Below are positions 34,301-45,885 of a stretch of 64,000 bases of DNA, in pieces; the stretch's first letter is position 1; every line of letters starts with the position of its first letter. The stretch is taken from NCBI GenBank assembly GCA_001692895.1, contig KV748180.1, positions 4,617,805 to 4,681,804 on the forward strand, read 5' to 3'. Source of the stretch: Cenococcum geophilum 1.58. Lineage: Eukaryota; Ascomycota; Dothideomycetes; Gloniales; Gloniaceae. Made by a program: the position numbers and the translations under genes. The notes below the pieces were generated by a model that had not been told where the DNA came from, did no database searches, and saw only the letters and a list, made by a program, of their open reading frames with translations.

Positions 34301-35125
34301 AAGGAGAAGTAGTATAGTGGCTAGTAACGTTAATTCGCGAATAAAACCCTTATCTAGCATCTTATTAATCCACTTCTTTACATAACTAAGTTTAGCGGGT
34401 AAAAGTAGTCTATTTTTATAATATGGGGCTTACTTTCTAGGTATAATCTTAATTTTATAGTCCTATGGTTGGTAAGGGGGCAGCTTATTTATATTTTTAG
34501 GGAAGAAGTGTTTAATATATTTACGGAACTCTTTTAGTAAGCGTTATAAAATATCTTTACGGGTTAGTCCTAGTTTACCTTTTAGAATTTTTTTAATATT
34601 AGTATTAACTATCTTTCGGCGTAGGAACTTAGACTTAGTTTTTAGGTTTATCTTAAGGAAGTTATAGAAATAAGGGGGTAGCGCTTTACGGGCTTCCTCT
34701 ATTATATAGTTACCTTCCACTAGCCAGCAGAAAGACCTTTCTAACAGGTTCGGTACTTCTATCAGGCCTATAGGCAGCTCTTTAAGCAGCTGCTAATATT
34801 CTTCTTATTTAACTAGTTCTACTAACTCCGCTATATAGATCCTTATTACCTTTATATCTTTTTGTTTATAAAACTAAGTAAAATTAACGGTATAAGTATA
34901 TCTAATGTTATCTAGGTTAGGGCGTGTTTAGTTCTCCGGTGCTACGGCTAGGCTAGCGCGGCTTAGTTAGCCCAGGGGGGCGGAAATAAGGCGGCGGCCC
35001 TATACGGTACGCGCGGGAGATAGGTATAAGGTTAGGCGTTACAAAGGGGAGGTCTTAATTACTCTAGTTTCGGTCTTAGATATAATACCTTTAGCTATTA
35101 TACGTGCGGTTGCGTATACGTATAA
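31400..35125 (-). pseudogene. Gypsy-1 pol: RT, RNase H, integrase and chromodomain
   Basis: On the minus strand from about 34300: RT with YRGLNIVTIKNRYLL near 34255-34210 and the active site YLNN near 33975 (ancestrally YLDD). An RNase H / linker region follows. The integrase core lies at about 32600-32060, where all three catalytic residues are changed: DISINYV for DYV, ISNRGSLF for SDRG, and TKIVN for TEIVN. The C-terminal chromodomain lies at about 31575-31420 (HGLTYYIK*KYYNKKT*EP, the stops being Trp sites). The chromodomain places it in the chromovirus clade, whose integrases bind modified histone tails. Confidence 0.85.
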
Positions 35126-35129
35126 CGTA

Positions 35130-37207
35130 GTTGACCAGGAAGCGAGCCACCCCACGTAGCGAGCCACATACAGGTGATATTTGATCAATTTATAATAAAA
35201 TCAACAACGAGCTTATATATATTCTAAATAGGCCAAATTGAAGCTTTTATACTACTATTTCGATCGCGATATCGCTTGAATTAATTTATCTACGTTTTGG
35301 TGGTGATATAGACCCGCGCGCTGACCAACTGCACGGGCGACTACCGCATTCCTGCGACGTCCCTTTCCAGATCAACGACCCGTTAATTTACCCATTTACA
35401 GGCTAAGGATCACACCTAAATATGTAAGAGAGGTGGGCCCAATTCTAATTATATTCACTGGGGTTTAGAACGGCTCTGCTTAATATAGCGACGTTAAGCT
35501 CCGGTAGAGTCGTTCCTTCCTTATACTCCCTTTAAGTTAACTTTTATGCGGAGGCCTCCTGCTTTTATAGATCTTTAGATTTTAATCAATCGATGTCTTC
35601 TTGACTAAGGACTCTGCCCTTACTAAGGAGTCGCCTGCTTAACTTCTTGTTAATATAAAAGCTTTAATATTTCTTATTTTCTTCCCTTTGGATATAGGAG
35701 TTGGTCGCAAAGCCTATTAAAGCTTTAAATAGCTTTCCAAGACGTCGTTGAGTCGGGGTCTCAAGTAGGCCATCAGGTCGCGCGGTCGTTGATTTATTAA
35801 TTTAATTATATAGAGATTTAATTTCCCTTACAGTTCTTGGCGTCTTCGGAGTGCGTAAAGTAGGTATATTTAATTCCTCTATATCCTGGCTTTTAGAAGG
35901 CTCTATACGGGTAAGAGTTTTTAAGACAGCAGTAGGATTATAAGGTAGAAGGCCTGTAGCTTTCTAGGCGCTGCAGATTGTATTGTGGGTAAATGCTTGC
36001 ATGCGCGCCTTTAGGTAGAGCTTTAAAAAATATTCCTTATTAACGCCTAAGTGGCTATATCAATAGAAGTCATCTACTTATTTCCTGTAGTAGTGAGAAA
36101 GTGGCCCAAAATAACCTATATCTAGTAGTTAAAGCTTATAAGTTAAATAAGGTGGTAGGGCTATTAGGACAATCTTGTGCGCAAGCGCATACTTAATAAA
36201 TTGCCAGGTAAGATGGCTTAAATAATTATCTATCGAAAGCAAGCAATATTGCTGTATTTTACAATCGGAATCTTCTATAAGGTGTCTCGTATATTTATCG
36301 TAATGTTTAATATAATATAGGCCTAAGGAGTTGTTCGTCTACCCATTAGGGGAGGTAGCGTATGTGTACCCGCGAAGGCCCTTATTTTACTTACTGATTT
36401 AATACCATCTTTCTAGGTGGGTTTGCGCCTTCTAAATTAAGAAGGCAGGTAGTAGAGAGCCATCGGCGGAAATTGTCTTAATAATAGATACTAACTCACG
36501 AGAGCCTAGCTGTATAACTGTTTGATTTTTTGACCTCTCCCTATACGTCTTGCCCAACACAATTACCTAGGCCACCGCTATAAGACCTAGTATTACCCCC
36601 TTCTTGTTAAAGTTGCTGATAAATTTTAAATGCTTAACTTAATATCGCTTATAAATGGTATAGAAGAACGTGAACTAATTATATATGACTACTGGATCGT
36701 TATTCCAAGCTCTTTAGCAGTCGAGTTGATAACTTAATATAGTACTAAGACCGTGGCGTTAAACGAATCTTTGCCCCCAATGCTTGCCTACGGTTTAGCC
36801 TTTTCCTAAAAGGGAATAAGCCATTTCTAAGAGCATATTAACCTTTAACGGAAGGCCCTAGGATTAACATTTATAGATCTATTTAATGATTGATTTTCTT
36901 ATAAAGGATACAATAAACCTAGGTAAGCTTTGTATTATAGGAGATGGCTAGTAAGACAATATCCAACGGTAGATCTAGGTGCTCCGTAGGCGCTAGAGGC
37001 CTTGCGAATCGACAGCTCAACACTAAAAGAAAGATCTTATATGATATTTTATATAGCAGTCTCGGCTTCGTGAGAGGGTAAGGATTGATTTGGCATCTTA
37101 TAATATGCTAAGGCTTTTTAATTTTGGTGTAATTTGCTATAAAATTGAAAATGGTAGGAATATTCTTATATGGCTCGCTACGTAGGGTGGCTCGCTTTCT
37201 GGTCAAC
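35130..37207 (-). mobile_element. Pogo/Fot1-like DNA transposon nested in Gypsy-1
   Basis: TIRs of about 37 bp start GTTGACCAGGAAGCGAGCC (35130) and are mirrored at 37207. TA flanks both sides (35128-35129, 37208-37209). The interior holds one minus-strand transposase remnant. Size 2,078 bp, usual for fungal pogo/Fot1 elements. Confidence 0.9.
35480..37060 (-). pseudogene. Pogo/Fot1-like transposase (DDE superfamily endonuclease)
   Basis: On the minus strand the core shows LLSIDNYLSHLTWQF near 36245-36205 (ancestrally DGHLSHLT), then IVLIALPPYLTYKL near 36170-36130 (usually LPPHSTHxLQPLD) and LLDIGYFGPLSHYYRK near 36125-36080. This matches the second and third parts of the Fot1/pogo core. 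C-terminal FLKLYLKARMQAFTH follows near 36025-35990. Changed residues are His-to-Tyr and Gly-to-Asn types. The N-terminal helix-turn-helix part (to 37060) is less clear. Confidence 0.8.
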
Positions 37208-37209
37208 TA

Positions 37210-39600
37210 CGTTAGCAAATAACTTAGAGTTAGGTATCTTATTAGCTGGCCTAGGTTAAGCGGGTATATATAGGGGACTTATAGTTTTAGCGGTGTTTAT
37301 ATTTTTTAAGGGCGGGGCGGTGGTCTAATCTTCTAGAACCTTCGCTTTATTTACTATATATATTGGCTTACCAGTATTAGGTACCTCTTTTACTATTAGC
37401 TAATAGTATCTAAGCGTTAGCCATGCGATACGTCTATATAGTGCTACTTGGTTACAGTTAGGGATATACTATAGGAGATAGTTATAGGCATAGTAATTGG
37501 AGTTAAACTTAAGCTCTAAAACGGGGAAGTCTATTCTTAGGTTATGCTTTTTAAGCTAGGGCATTTTAAGAATTACTAGTATTAAGGGTAATAACTTTAT
37601 AATATAGAAAAGCATAGATTCTATATAGTGGCCGATTATTATTTTTACTATAAAGTAATAGGTAATAAAGCTGGATAGGAGTCCATTAGTAAGGCGGAGT
37701 AGTTTTAAAACTAAGAGTCTTTTTATTATAATATTGTGCTTTTTTATAAGCAAGTCTTTGTCTATAAACGCTAGTACTATACTACCACTATTAATAAGGC
37801 TTAATATTTTAATAAAGACTTCTAGGAGTAGGTTGCGTGGTAAGGAGAGGTAAGTCTAGATAAGAATGGCATTTTTATTATTATTTACTATTTTAAGGTT
37901 AAGTGCTAGCTAGCTTAAAATAAGGTCTAACTAATCTAGTAGTATAAATCTAATCCTTTTATCCTCCTCCCTATATAGTTCTAACCCTTAAAGGCGACTT
38001 AGTCTAAGGGTTAGCCTTTTAATAACTAGATCGTAAGGCTTAGCTAGTGGCTATAGTTTTAGCTAGTGTGTTCTAATGTGTTAGTCTCTAACAGTGTATA
38101 TATACTAGGGGGTACTTCTCTAATAATATAGCCGGTCTTACAATTGGTAGTAGTATAAAGCATTTATCTATAGTTTGTGTATAGGACCATTAGCTAGGGC
38201 TGTATTAGGGAGGGAAATTGTAGGGGTAGGTCTCTATATCTAAACCCGCGTTCTCGTCCCTAGTTACCGCCTTAATTACCATCCCCTCTACTAAAGAATC
38301 TACCGCGGCTAGAAGGGGGTTGGCGTAGTAGCATTAAAAGGGGATTTAGGTTTATTTAAGGGTCGTAAGTATTTTTCTAGTGGCTAGATTAGCCATATAC
38401 TATATAGAGTTTATTATCTATATAATATCTTTAGACGTCATTAGGGAGGCTACTACTATCGCCACTAAATTTAACGACGTTAAGGTCTATTAGGTTATTC
38501 TATAGTGCCAGTGCTAAGGTATTGTTATTAGGTAATAGAGGTCGATATCTGCTAGCGGTGTTTAGCTTAGCGGTATTTAGCTTAGTATAGTGGGTATATT
38601 TCTATAGGTTATAAGTAAATACGTCTATTTACTTACTCTAGCCCTTATAGTTAGCATTATTAATCTTACGGCTAAGGGTAAGGGCTAGGTCCTTTATTTT
38701 AGGGGAAACATTCTTCCTAAGTAAATTTACCCTTTATTCCTCAGTTTTATTTACTTTAATTATTAACTTATTAAGCTCTGCTTTCTAGGACTAGTAGTTA
38801 CGCTTACCTTAATATAAAGTATCCAACTTATTTTTAGCCGCTTGGGTTATATCCATAGTCTTATAGTGTCTTCTTATGTATATAAACATAGATTTTTAGT
38901 TAGAAAAGGTCTATTTACTTAGATTGTTTAGGTATATACGTAGCATATTAAGGCCATATTTAATATAGTCGTAGGCCTTATCTATTATCATGTCTAATAT
39001 ATAGAGGACTTCATCCATTATGGTCTTAAAGCACTTTATATCCCTCTAGAAAACACCTTAGATCTTTATTTCCTATATTATAAATTTTTCTTACTTTTTA
39101 ATTGGTGATCCCTTGCCGTTAAATAGGGTTAGATTTTTTACTTCACGCTTTTTTCTATGGGGCTTAGCTAGAAGAGGGGAGCTAGTTATAAGGTTTATGT
39201 TCTTATTGGTAATAGCTTAAGTAAGTATAGCGATTTAAGAGCTTAGACTTTATATAGTCTTAGTATATATAAAAGCTTGCTATTCGTATTATTATATATA
39301 TAGTTTAGGTGTTATAAGGGAGTTAATTCTGTACTAAGCTTCTTTAAGTTAGGACTTTATAGTTCAACCTTTATTATAGACCGTTTAGAGACCACTTTTA
39401 ATGCTAGTTAAAAAGGTTATACATATAGAGAAGTACTGGAAGGTTTTTGCTATATTAAGGTCCTTATGGTACTTAGGACCGTTCCTAATCGCCTAGGTAA
39501 TATTAATGTAGGTAGTATTAAAGAGGCAGGCAAGTGCTTCGCGTGTATTCGTTAACAGGATATTATTTATATTATAGTCGCCCATTCTAAGGGATCTAGG
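37210..39600 (-). pseudogene. Gypsy-1 gag region
   Basis: This fills the space between the 5' LTR side and the pogo insertion, on the same strand as pol. A gag-like frame can be followed in parts, for example DFPVLELKFNSNYYAYNYLL and NQVALYRRIAWLTLRYY near 37530-37400, but I see no zinc knuckle. Protease was not located with confidence and may lie across the pogo insertion. Confidence 0.55.
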
Positions 39601-39819
39601 TAAGGCAATTGAAATCTTATAAGGCTAACTATAATACTAAGGTTATTAAGACTGTCTGGGACTATACTAAGGCTATACTAAGGCTATTCTGAGACTGTGG
39701 TATAGTGTTGTTAGTTGCGCTAGGTCGCGATTATATTAGGAAAAACAGAGACTATAGACGGAGGCAGTAAACTAGGAAGATAAAGATCGCGACGGGGCGC
39801 AAAAGGAGATACCACAAAC

Positions 39820-39983
39820 TGTTATGGTGCTGCAGTAAAGTAGACTAAATAACTACGTTGTAGTATAAAGAGGAGAAGAGGCGAAAGAGGTATTGTATAT
39901 AGATAGTAGGGCCAGCCGCTAAGGCGCTAGTGGTGGGCCAGCTAACAGTAGGAAATAGTATAAGATAGGTTAGTGCCGTAACA
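39820..39983 (-). repeat. Gypsy-1 5' LTR
   Basis: Pair of 30937-31100. On the minus strand the LTR is followed by GTTTGTGGTATCTCC, where TGGTATCTCC may be the primer-binding site. Confidence 0.85.
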
Positions 39984-39988
39984 TATAT

Positions 39989-40550
39989 AGAAGTTTAAGG
40001 GCACCAGGCTTTACTGGAAGCAAAAGATAAATAAGCTTACGGCTTATACTGAAAATATTAAGAGCGGGTCTCTATTCTTTACACTTAGCGCTACTAATCT
40101 ATATTAGTATAATCTACGCTCTTATATACCTTAATTTAATAAATATAAGGCTGCTAATAAGGCTTAGCGCTACCAGATCGCTTCTTAAAATCTTAATAAT
40201 AATCCATATATTGCTACTTACTAGCTATATTACCGCTTTAATCTATTTAGGAAGCACGTGCTTATAGGTCTATTTAATAGCACTAACTTTTAGTCCTAAT
40301 ATATGTGGTAAGTATAAGGTAGTGGCTATATATATAGCTTCTTATAGAGTTTAATAGCCCTAAAGCTAGATCCGTTAACTAGTAAATTAAGGGCGGCTTT
40401 TACTAAGCACTAGGATGCTTTTATATCTATAATAAATCCTAATCAATTTAGGCCTCCCAATCTTTAATATCCTTTTACTCTTAGCTATAAAGAATATCTT
40501 AACACTAGTAAGCTTCTTACCGCCTACCTTAATCAATTTAACAGCACTCA
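39989..40550 (+). pseudogene. Helitron Rep/helicase, middle part with the HUH motif
   Basis: Continues the Helitron frame: GSLFFTL-type sequence near 40065, QNLNNNPHIAA-type sequence near 40190 and FRKHVLIGLFNSTNF near 40250-40295. GSGYIYSFL follows at about 40320-40350. The HUH nuclease motif expected here is HIH; both His are Tyr, each a C-to-T change. The frame stops at composite copy B and resumes at about 42750. Confidence 0.75.
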
Positions 40551-40976
40551 TCAGAATTTTTTTTTTGGGGTCGTTGTTACGGTTTGCGGCAAATTGCCGC
40601 AAACTGTACGATCACGGCAGATGTATATAGTCGATAGCAATTTGCGCAAAATGCACGTTTTATAACAAGTTTGCAGCACCCTAATAATAATTTACGCGTT
40701 TTATAATAAGTTTGCAGCATCTAATAGCAAATTATAGCAAAACGCTACCCTATAAATAAATAGTGCGCAAACTATATAAATTGTAAAAACTATACAAATT
40801 GTAAAAACTGTACAAATTGTAACTATATAAATTGTAACTATATAAATTATAATTATATTACATAATAACCAAATTATTATATATTCCCATAGATTTCTAT
40901 AATATACTTTTAAATATATTTATATTATAACTATATAAAATATAAAGCTATCTACTTTAGGTGTTAAGGGGGAAGC

Positions 40977-41165
40977 CTCTTATAGAGGCTTTAAATTATC
41001 TACTTACTTACTTACCTACTTACCTGCCTACCTACCTGCCTACCTATCTACCTACCTACCTACCTACCTACCTGCCTGCCTATCTGCCTGCTTACTTACC
41101 TACCTATCTATCTATCTATCTGTCTGTCTATACCTACCCATTTATACTTACCTATTTATACCTAC
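40977..41165. repeat. TACC/TATC microsatellite
   Basis: Tetranucleotide TACC with TGCC and TATC variants. A weaker homologous tract lies at 47980-48130. The open frame of Tyr-Leu-Pro-Thr repeats is a by-product. Confidence 0.9.
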
Positions 41166-41244
41166 CTGTTTATATTACCTTAATTTAATTAATTGATCGA
41201 ATCGTTTATTGTGTTCACTGGCTGGTTATTTAAACGGTTATTAT

Positions 41245-41560
41245 ATAGCTCTAGCGACGGTTATCTAGCTCTAACGGTCGTCTAGCTCTAATAGTTATCT
41301 AGCTCTAGTAATAGTTATCTAGCTCCGGCAACGGTCGTCTAGCTTTAGTAACGGTCGTCTAGCTTTGATAGTCGTCTAGCTCTAATAGTTATCTAGCTTT
41401 AGCGACGGTTATCTAGCTCCGGCGACGGTTGTCTAGCTCTAACGACGGTTGTTTAGCTCTAACAACGGTCGTTTAGCTCTAATAACAGTTGTCTAGCTCC
41501 GGCAATAGTCGTCTAGCTCCGGCAATAGTTGTCTAGCTTTAGCAACGGTTGTCTACTAGC
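41245..41560. repeat. 20-bp minisatellite (copy B)
   Basis: About 16 units of the GCGACGGTTGTCTAGCTCTA type, followed by the conserved block at 41560-41725 (GTAGGGAGGATATAAG; GCGGGGACCTAATAG). Confidence 0.9.
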
Positions 41561-41724
41561 TGTCGTTCTAGTATCTTCCTAGGTAGGGAGGATATAAGAA
41601 AGGGTAAAAAATAAGGTGGCTACCTAGGTATATATAGGGGGTATACTTAGCAGAGGTATATATAGAGGCTATTAGGAATATAGCGGGGACCTAATAGTAA
41701 TATATTACGCGTATATATAAAGGC

Positions 41725-42487
41725 TTTATATAGATCTTTATATAAAGCCTCTATATGTAAAGCTTTGCGTAAAGCCTTATATAGAGCTTCGCGTAGAGCC
41801 TTATATAAAGCTTCGTATAGAGCCTTATATAGAGCCTCTATATATAGAGCTTTATATAGAGCTTTGTAGAGCTTTATATAGAGCTTTATATAGAGCTTTA
41901 TGCAGAGCTTTATATAGAGCCTTATGCAGAGCCTCTATATATAAAGCTTTATATAGAGCCTTATATAAAGCCTCATGTAAAGCTTTATATAGAGCTTTAT
42001 ATAGAGCTTCGTGTAGAGCTTTGTATAGAGCTTTATATAGAGCTTCGCATAGAGCTTTATATAGAGCTTTATATAGAGCCTTATACAGAGCCTTATATAG
42101 AGCCTTTATATACAGATATTTATATAAAGCCTTGTATAAAGTCTTATATAAAGCTTTATATAGAGCTTTATATAGAGCTTTATATACAAATTCGTATAAA
42201 GCTTTATATAGAGCCTTATACAGAGCCTTTATATATAGAGCTTTATATAGAGCTTTATATAGAGCCTCGTATAAAGCTTTATATAGAGCTTTACGCAGAG
42301 CTTTATATAGAGCTTTATATATAAATTTATATAGAGCTTTATATAGAGCCTCGTATAAAGCTTTATATAGAGCTTCGCGCAGAGCTTTATATAGAGCTTT
42401 GTATAAAGCTTTGTATAGAGCTTTATATAGAGCTTTATATAAAGCTTTATATAAAGCTGTATATAGAGCCTTATGCAGAGCCTCTAT
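41725..42487. repeat. 12-bp satellite, AT-rich form (copy B, longest array)
   Basis: About 60 units of TATAGAGCTTTA and variants, some still GC-richer (TTCGCGCAGAGC). The 160-aa open frame of Tyr-Arg-Ala-Leu repeats is not a gene. Confidence 0.9.
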
Positions 42488-42749
42488 ATTAGGATTTTTT
42501 TAGGCATATTATTGTAAGCGAAAATTGGGGTCTGCAAAACCTACAGGCGTAAGTCGCAATTTTAGCATTTACGGCAATTTGCAGCAATTTGCTATAAACA
42601 CATAGATTGGGCAGGCGCGTGTATAGGTAGCCTATGTATTTGTAGCAAATTGCTATAAATCGCCGCAAATTGCCAAAATTGCAACTTACGCAGGTTTTGT
42701 AGACCCCAATTTTCGTTTATAACAACGCGCCCAAAAAAAATTTCCTGAT
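42487..42749. repeat. Palindromic end module of copy B
   Basis: Same palindrome as 20300-20548, including the central GGGCAGGCGCGTGTATAGG. Ends CCTGAT. Confidence 0.8.
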
Positions 42750-45420
42750 GCTGTAATTGCACTAAATCTTACTGCTTAAAATTAAAGAAAGGCTCCGCTA
42801 GAGTAAAGGAGTGCCGCTTTTACTTTCCACGCTCTCTCTATAATAAAGCCGCTGTATTAAAGGATTAAAATCTATATTACTAGATGTTCTGTCTATAGCG
42901 TAATAATAAACTTCTTAATAGCTCTAATGCAGCTATAATACTGGCGTAGGTGGCAAATATTAATACGTTGTCTGCTATAAGCATATTAGTAATAATTAAC
43001 TCTATAGGCAAATATTGCAATAAGGAAGAGAAGAAGTTAACTTCCTACTAGGAGTTACTCTAATTAGTATAGCCGCACGCCAACAGTCTTTATACCTTTA
43101 GTTCGGCAGTAGCTAAGTTTATAAATAAGCTTATTGCTAAATACGATTAATTGGCGTAGGAGGTATACTATTTACTTCTTAACATTCCCCTTTCCAAAGG
43201 CTTAAGAAATATAGTAACTTTAAACTACCGCTAAGAAGATAATTAAAGCGCTATCTATAAGCTTACGGATAGGTAACTAAGAAGTTATAGACTATCTAAT
43301 TATAAGAAATATAAGCGTTGTTTAAATGCGGTAGAGGATATTACTTTCCTTAATTTTCTACTCTATTTTAATTACTCTACTTATAAGTATTAACTAAGAG
43401 TAAGGCCTTAAGTTATATCGTACTTTCCGTAATATAAAGGCAATTATTTCTATCTGTAGTATTCTAAGTTCTACTGTATAAAGCTTATTCTTTAATATCC
43501 GTAGAGGGAGTATAAGGAGTGGCTACTTATACTAATAGATTTGGGGCCCCTAATTATATAGCTTCCTATTAGGCTTATGTTAACTCTTATTAGCACCTAC
43601 TTAACTACTTCCGTAATTAAAAACTAGAGGAAGGTTATAAAACTACTAATAATATTAATAAGTTTAAGGGCGATTTCGTAAATAACTTAGAGCTATACTA
43701 GTCCTTTAAAGCCCTATATGCCCGCGTTTAAAATACTAACAGAGTTAAAATTAAGGATCCTAATAGGCTTAGTAATAGGAAGCTTAATTATAACTATAAC
43801 TAGAGTATATATTAGGGTATATACCCGCAGCTTAATAAGAGGATTTATTAGCAGGAAGTATGGCTATAGCCTTTACCGTAGAGCCGCCTATCCTAAATAG
43901 CAACTCCGCCCTTCTTATAACTAGGTTAGCGTTATATCTATAACATTGTAGTTAATTACTATAGGCAGATCTAAGTAGGCCTTAGCCCCTCCCTACTACG
44001 GATTAACGTTAATAGAGAGGTAGGAACCGGTAAATTACATCTTATTACTGTTTTCTCTACTACGCTCTATAATATAGCAAGGGCTAATAGCAAGCCAATG
44101 CTATTAGCTTAAGCGGCCCCTACTAGGGTAGCTGCCTTTAATATTAACGGCAGAACTATATATAATCTACTAAGGTTGCTAATAAATCGTCCGTTTAAGG
44201 AATTGCCTACTGCTAGTCTTATGCCTCTACAGTAAGCTTTTAAGGATATTCACTATCTCGTCCTTAACGAGAAATCTATAATTAGGTAAGTATATCTAGC
44301 CTAAATTAATCGCCGCCTCTGTTAGATCTACCTTATATATAATAACAATTACTTTAAAGGCTTAAACATCTTACTAGTAGGCGAATTCCATCAGCTTTCC
44401 CCTGTAAATTAGGCGGCCTTATATAGTAGTCTACCCACTAGGCCGTTAGAGCTCGCTAGCTATAAAAAAGGAGCCTATAAAGTAATTAACCGAACTATTA
44501 TCCTAGATTAAGTTATACGGCAGGGCGGTAATAATACTAAGAACTTTATATTTAGGACCACCCTTATAAAGCTATGTAGTAATTCTATAAGTAATTCAAC
44601 CTAAAAGCTTCTTTTAACTAGGTATAAGCAGAGCCTATCCACCAATAAAGTTGCGGGCTTTAATAACGCAATTTAGCTATATGGCACACGCGCTACTATA
44701 GGTAAGTATAACACTACTTAGCTTCGCGACCTTTTACAGCTAGTAGTAGCTATTAAGTTAGTTAACACTAGTATAGGTGTGCGGAAAGTTACTCTTAATT
44801 AGTGCGATACTATAGAGAGTCTAGTCCTATATATTGGCGCGAAAGTAATACTAATATAGAATATCCGGGTTAAACTAGGCTTAGTAAACAGTACTACTAA
44901 TATAGTTAAAGATGTTATATAGAAGGAACAGGCGGATATTAAAAAGGACTATCCTTAGTTACTACTAATTACAATAAATGGGTATAACAGACCTACCTTA
45001 TTTACTTAGCAGGATAGTAAGAAAGTTATCCCTATATTTTCCGTACTTCGTAAGTAAGAGAGTATAAGAGGCTCTTACTTACGGCGTTAATTTCCAATTA
45101 CTCTAGCTTTTGCTCTTACTATATATAAAAGCTAAGGCCTAATACTTAACCGGGTGGTTCTAGATATTAAGAAAAAGAATAAGATAGCTAGGCTAACCTA
45201 TATAGCAATCTTATAAGTTAAGAAGCTTTTAAGGCTTATATTTAAACGTGGGTTTAATATAAAACGATTTTAGTTATCTATAAGTAAGACCAAAGAGGTA
45301 TAATAAGAAGATTTTATATAGAGGTAGCAGTAACTACTTATAAACGACTTTTCCTAAATAGGAAACTATATACTAGCTTAGAGGTAAGCGGAGAACACGG
45401 CATTAATTTTAGTTTTCTAA
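42750..45420 (+). pseudogene. Helitron Rep/helicase, C-terminal Pif1-like helicase
   Basis: The frame resumes with NCTKSYCLKLKKGSARVKEC near 42755-42815, then AQEVYYLLLNIPLSKGLRN near 43155-43210. The helicase domain has Walker A VGTGKLHLI (44020-44045, ancestrally GTGKS), Walker B LVLNEKS (44257-44277, ancestrally LVLDE) and LLVGEFHQLSPVN (44370-44410). The later motif FALTIYKS lies near 45110-45135. The protein would unwind DNA during rolling-circle transposition. The 60-aa frame at 43718 is in another frame. Confidence 0.8.
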
Positions 45421-45885
45421 TTTTTAAATAGCTTAACCGCGAAATCCAATTTTTTAAAATTTAACCCCCCTATCCATTTTACCTTTTTACTACTTCTAGA
45501 GCTGTTAGATATACATATAATAGTATATAAGGAGAATTAGCAGTCTTACTAGATTAATATTACTGCTATCTATAGCGTTAATTAATTTTTAGAAATTTTA
45601 AATTTTTCTCTAAAGGGCGGAAATGTCGCTTATATAAGGAGTTATATAACCTCTAAGAATATAACTAAGAACTCTCTTTTTAGCTTTATAGCCTTACTTA
45701 GTCACCCTAGCGGCTATATAAGGCGTTTTATATATATTTAGTAAAGCCCTCTGCAAGCAGGCTTGGCTATACCTCTAATATTAAAATGATTGGTAAGGGG
45801 TAGTTAATTTTTTTAGTCTTTTTCCCTAAACAATTTCTAGTTTTCTTTTATTTGGATTTTAGTAATCTAAAGTCTAGATCTACTA
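45421..45885. other. Sequence after the Helitron, no feature recognised
   Basis: AT-rich and mutated. It may contain the Helitron 3' end, but no hairpin with CTRR could be picked out with confidence. Confidence 0.3.

Larger units (their letters stand above)
30937..39983 (-). mobile_element. Gypsy-1: chromodomain Ty3/gypsy element (chromovirus), complete, inserted in the Helitron
   Basis: LTRs of 164 bp at 30937-31100 and 39820-39983 begin TGTCACGGCAC / TGTTACGGCAC on the minus strand. The target duplication is TATAT (30932-30936 and 39984-39988). Removing the element restores the Helitron frame (IIRHIYRSLRAPGFTGSKR). A polypurine tract adjoins the 3' LTR. About 6.97 kb without the pogo-type transposon inserted in it. 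Confidence 0.9.
40551..42749 (+). mobile_element. Composite satellite element, copy B (unbroken, 2.2 kb), inserted in the Helitron
   Basis: The left end TTTTTTTTGGGGTCGTTGTTA and right end TAACAACGCGCCCAAAAAAAA are inverted, and the outer bases read ATCAG / CTGAT. Modules: CAATTTGC-rich AT region (40560-40975), TACC microsatellite, 20-bp minisatellite, conserved block, 12-bp satellite, palindromic end. No protein gene. It interrupts the Helitron frame. The target duplication is not clear. Confidence 0.75.
29300..45420 (+). mobile_element. Helitron, in three pieces
   Basis: Pieces at about 29300-30936, 39989-40550 and 42750-45420 form one plus-strand Rep/helicase frame once the chromodomain gypsy (30937-39983) and composite copy B are removed. 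The 5' TC and 3' hairpin-CTRR ends could not be fixed by eye, so the outer limits are approximate. Confidence 0.75.

Noticed and set aside
30937..39983. 164-bp direct repeats as an unusually long target duplication
   Set aside because: They have TG...CA ends, border a gypsy element with a polypurine tract, and are themselves flanked by TATAT, so they are LTRs.
40961..41188. 75-aa frame of Tyr-Leu-Pro-Thr repeats
   Set aside because: Translation of the TACC microsatellite.
42021..42503. 160-aa open frame of Tyr-Arg-Ala-Leu repeats
   Set aside because: A by-product of the 12-bp satellite, whose length is a multiple of three; several frames stay open and no conserved flanking domain exists.
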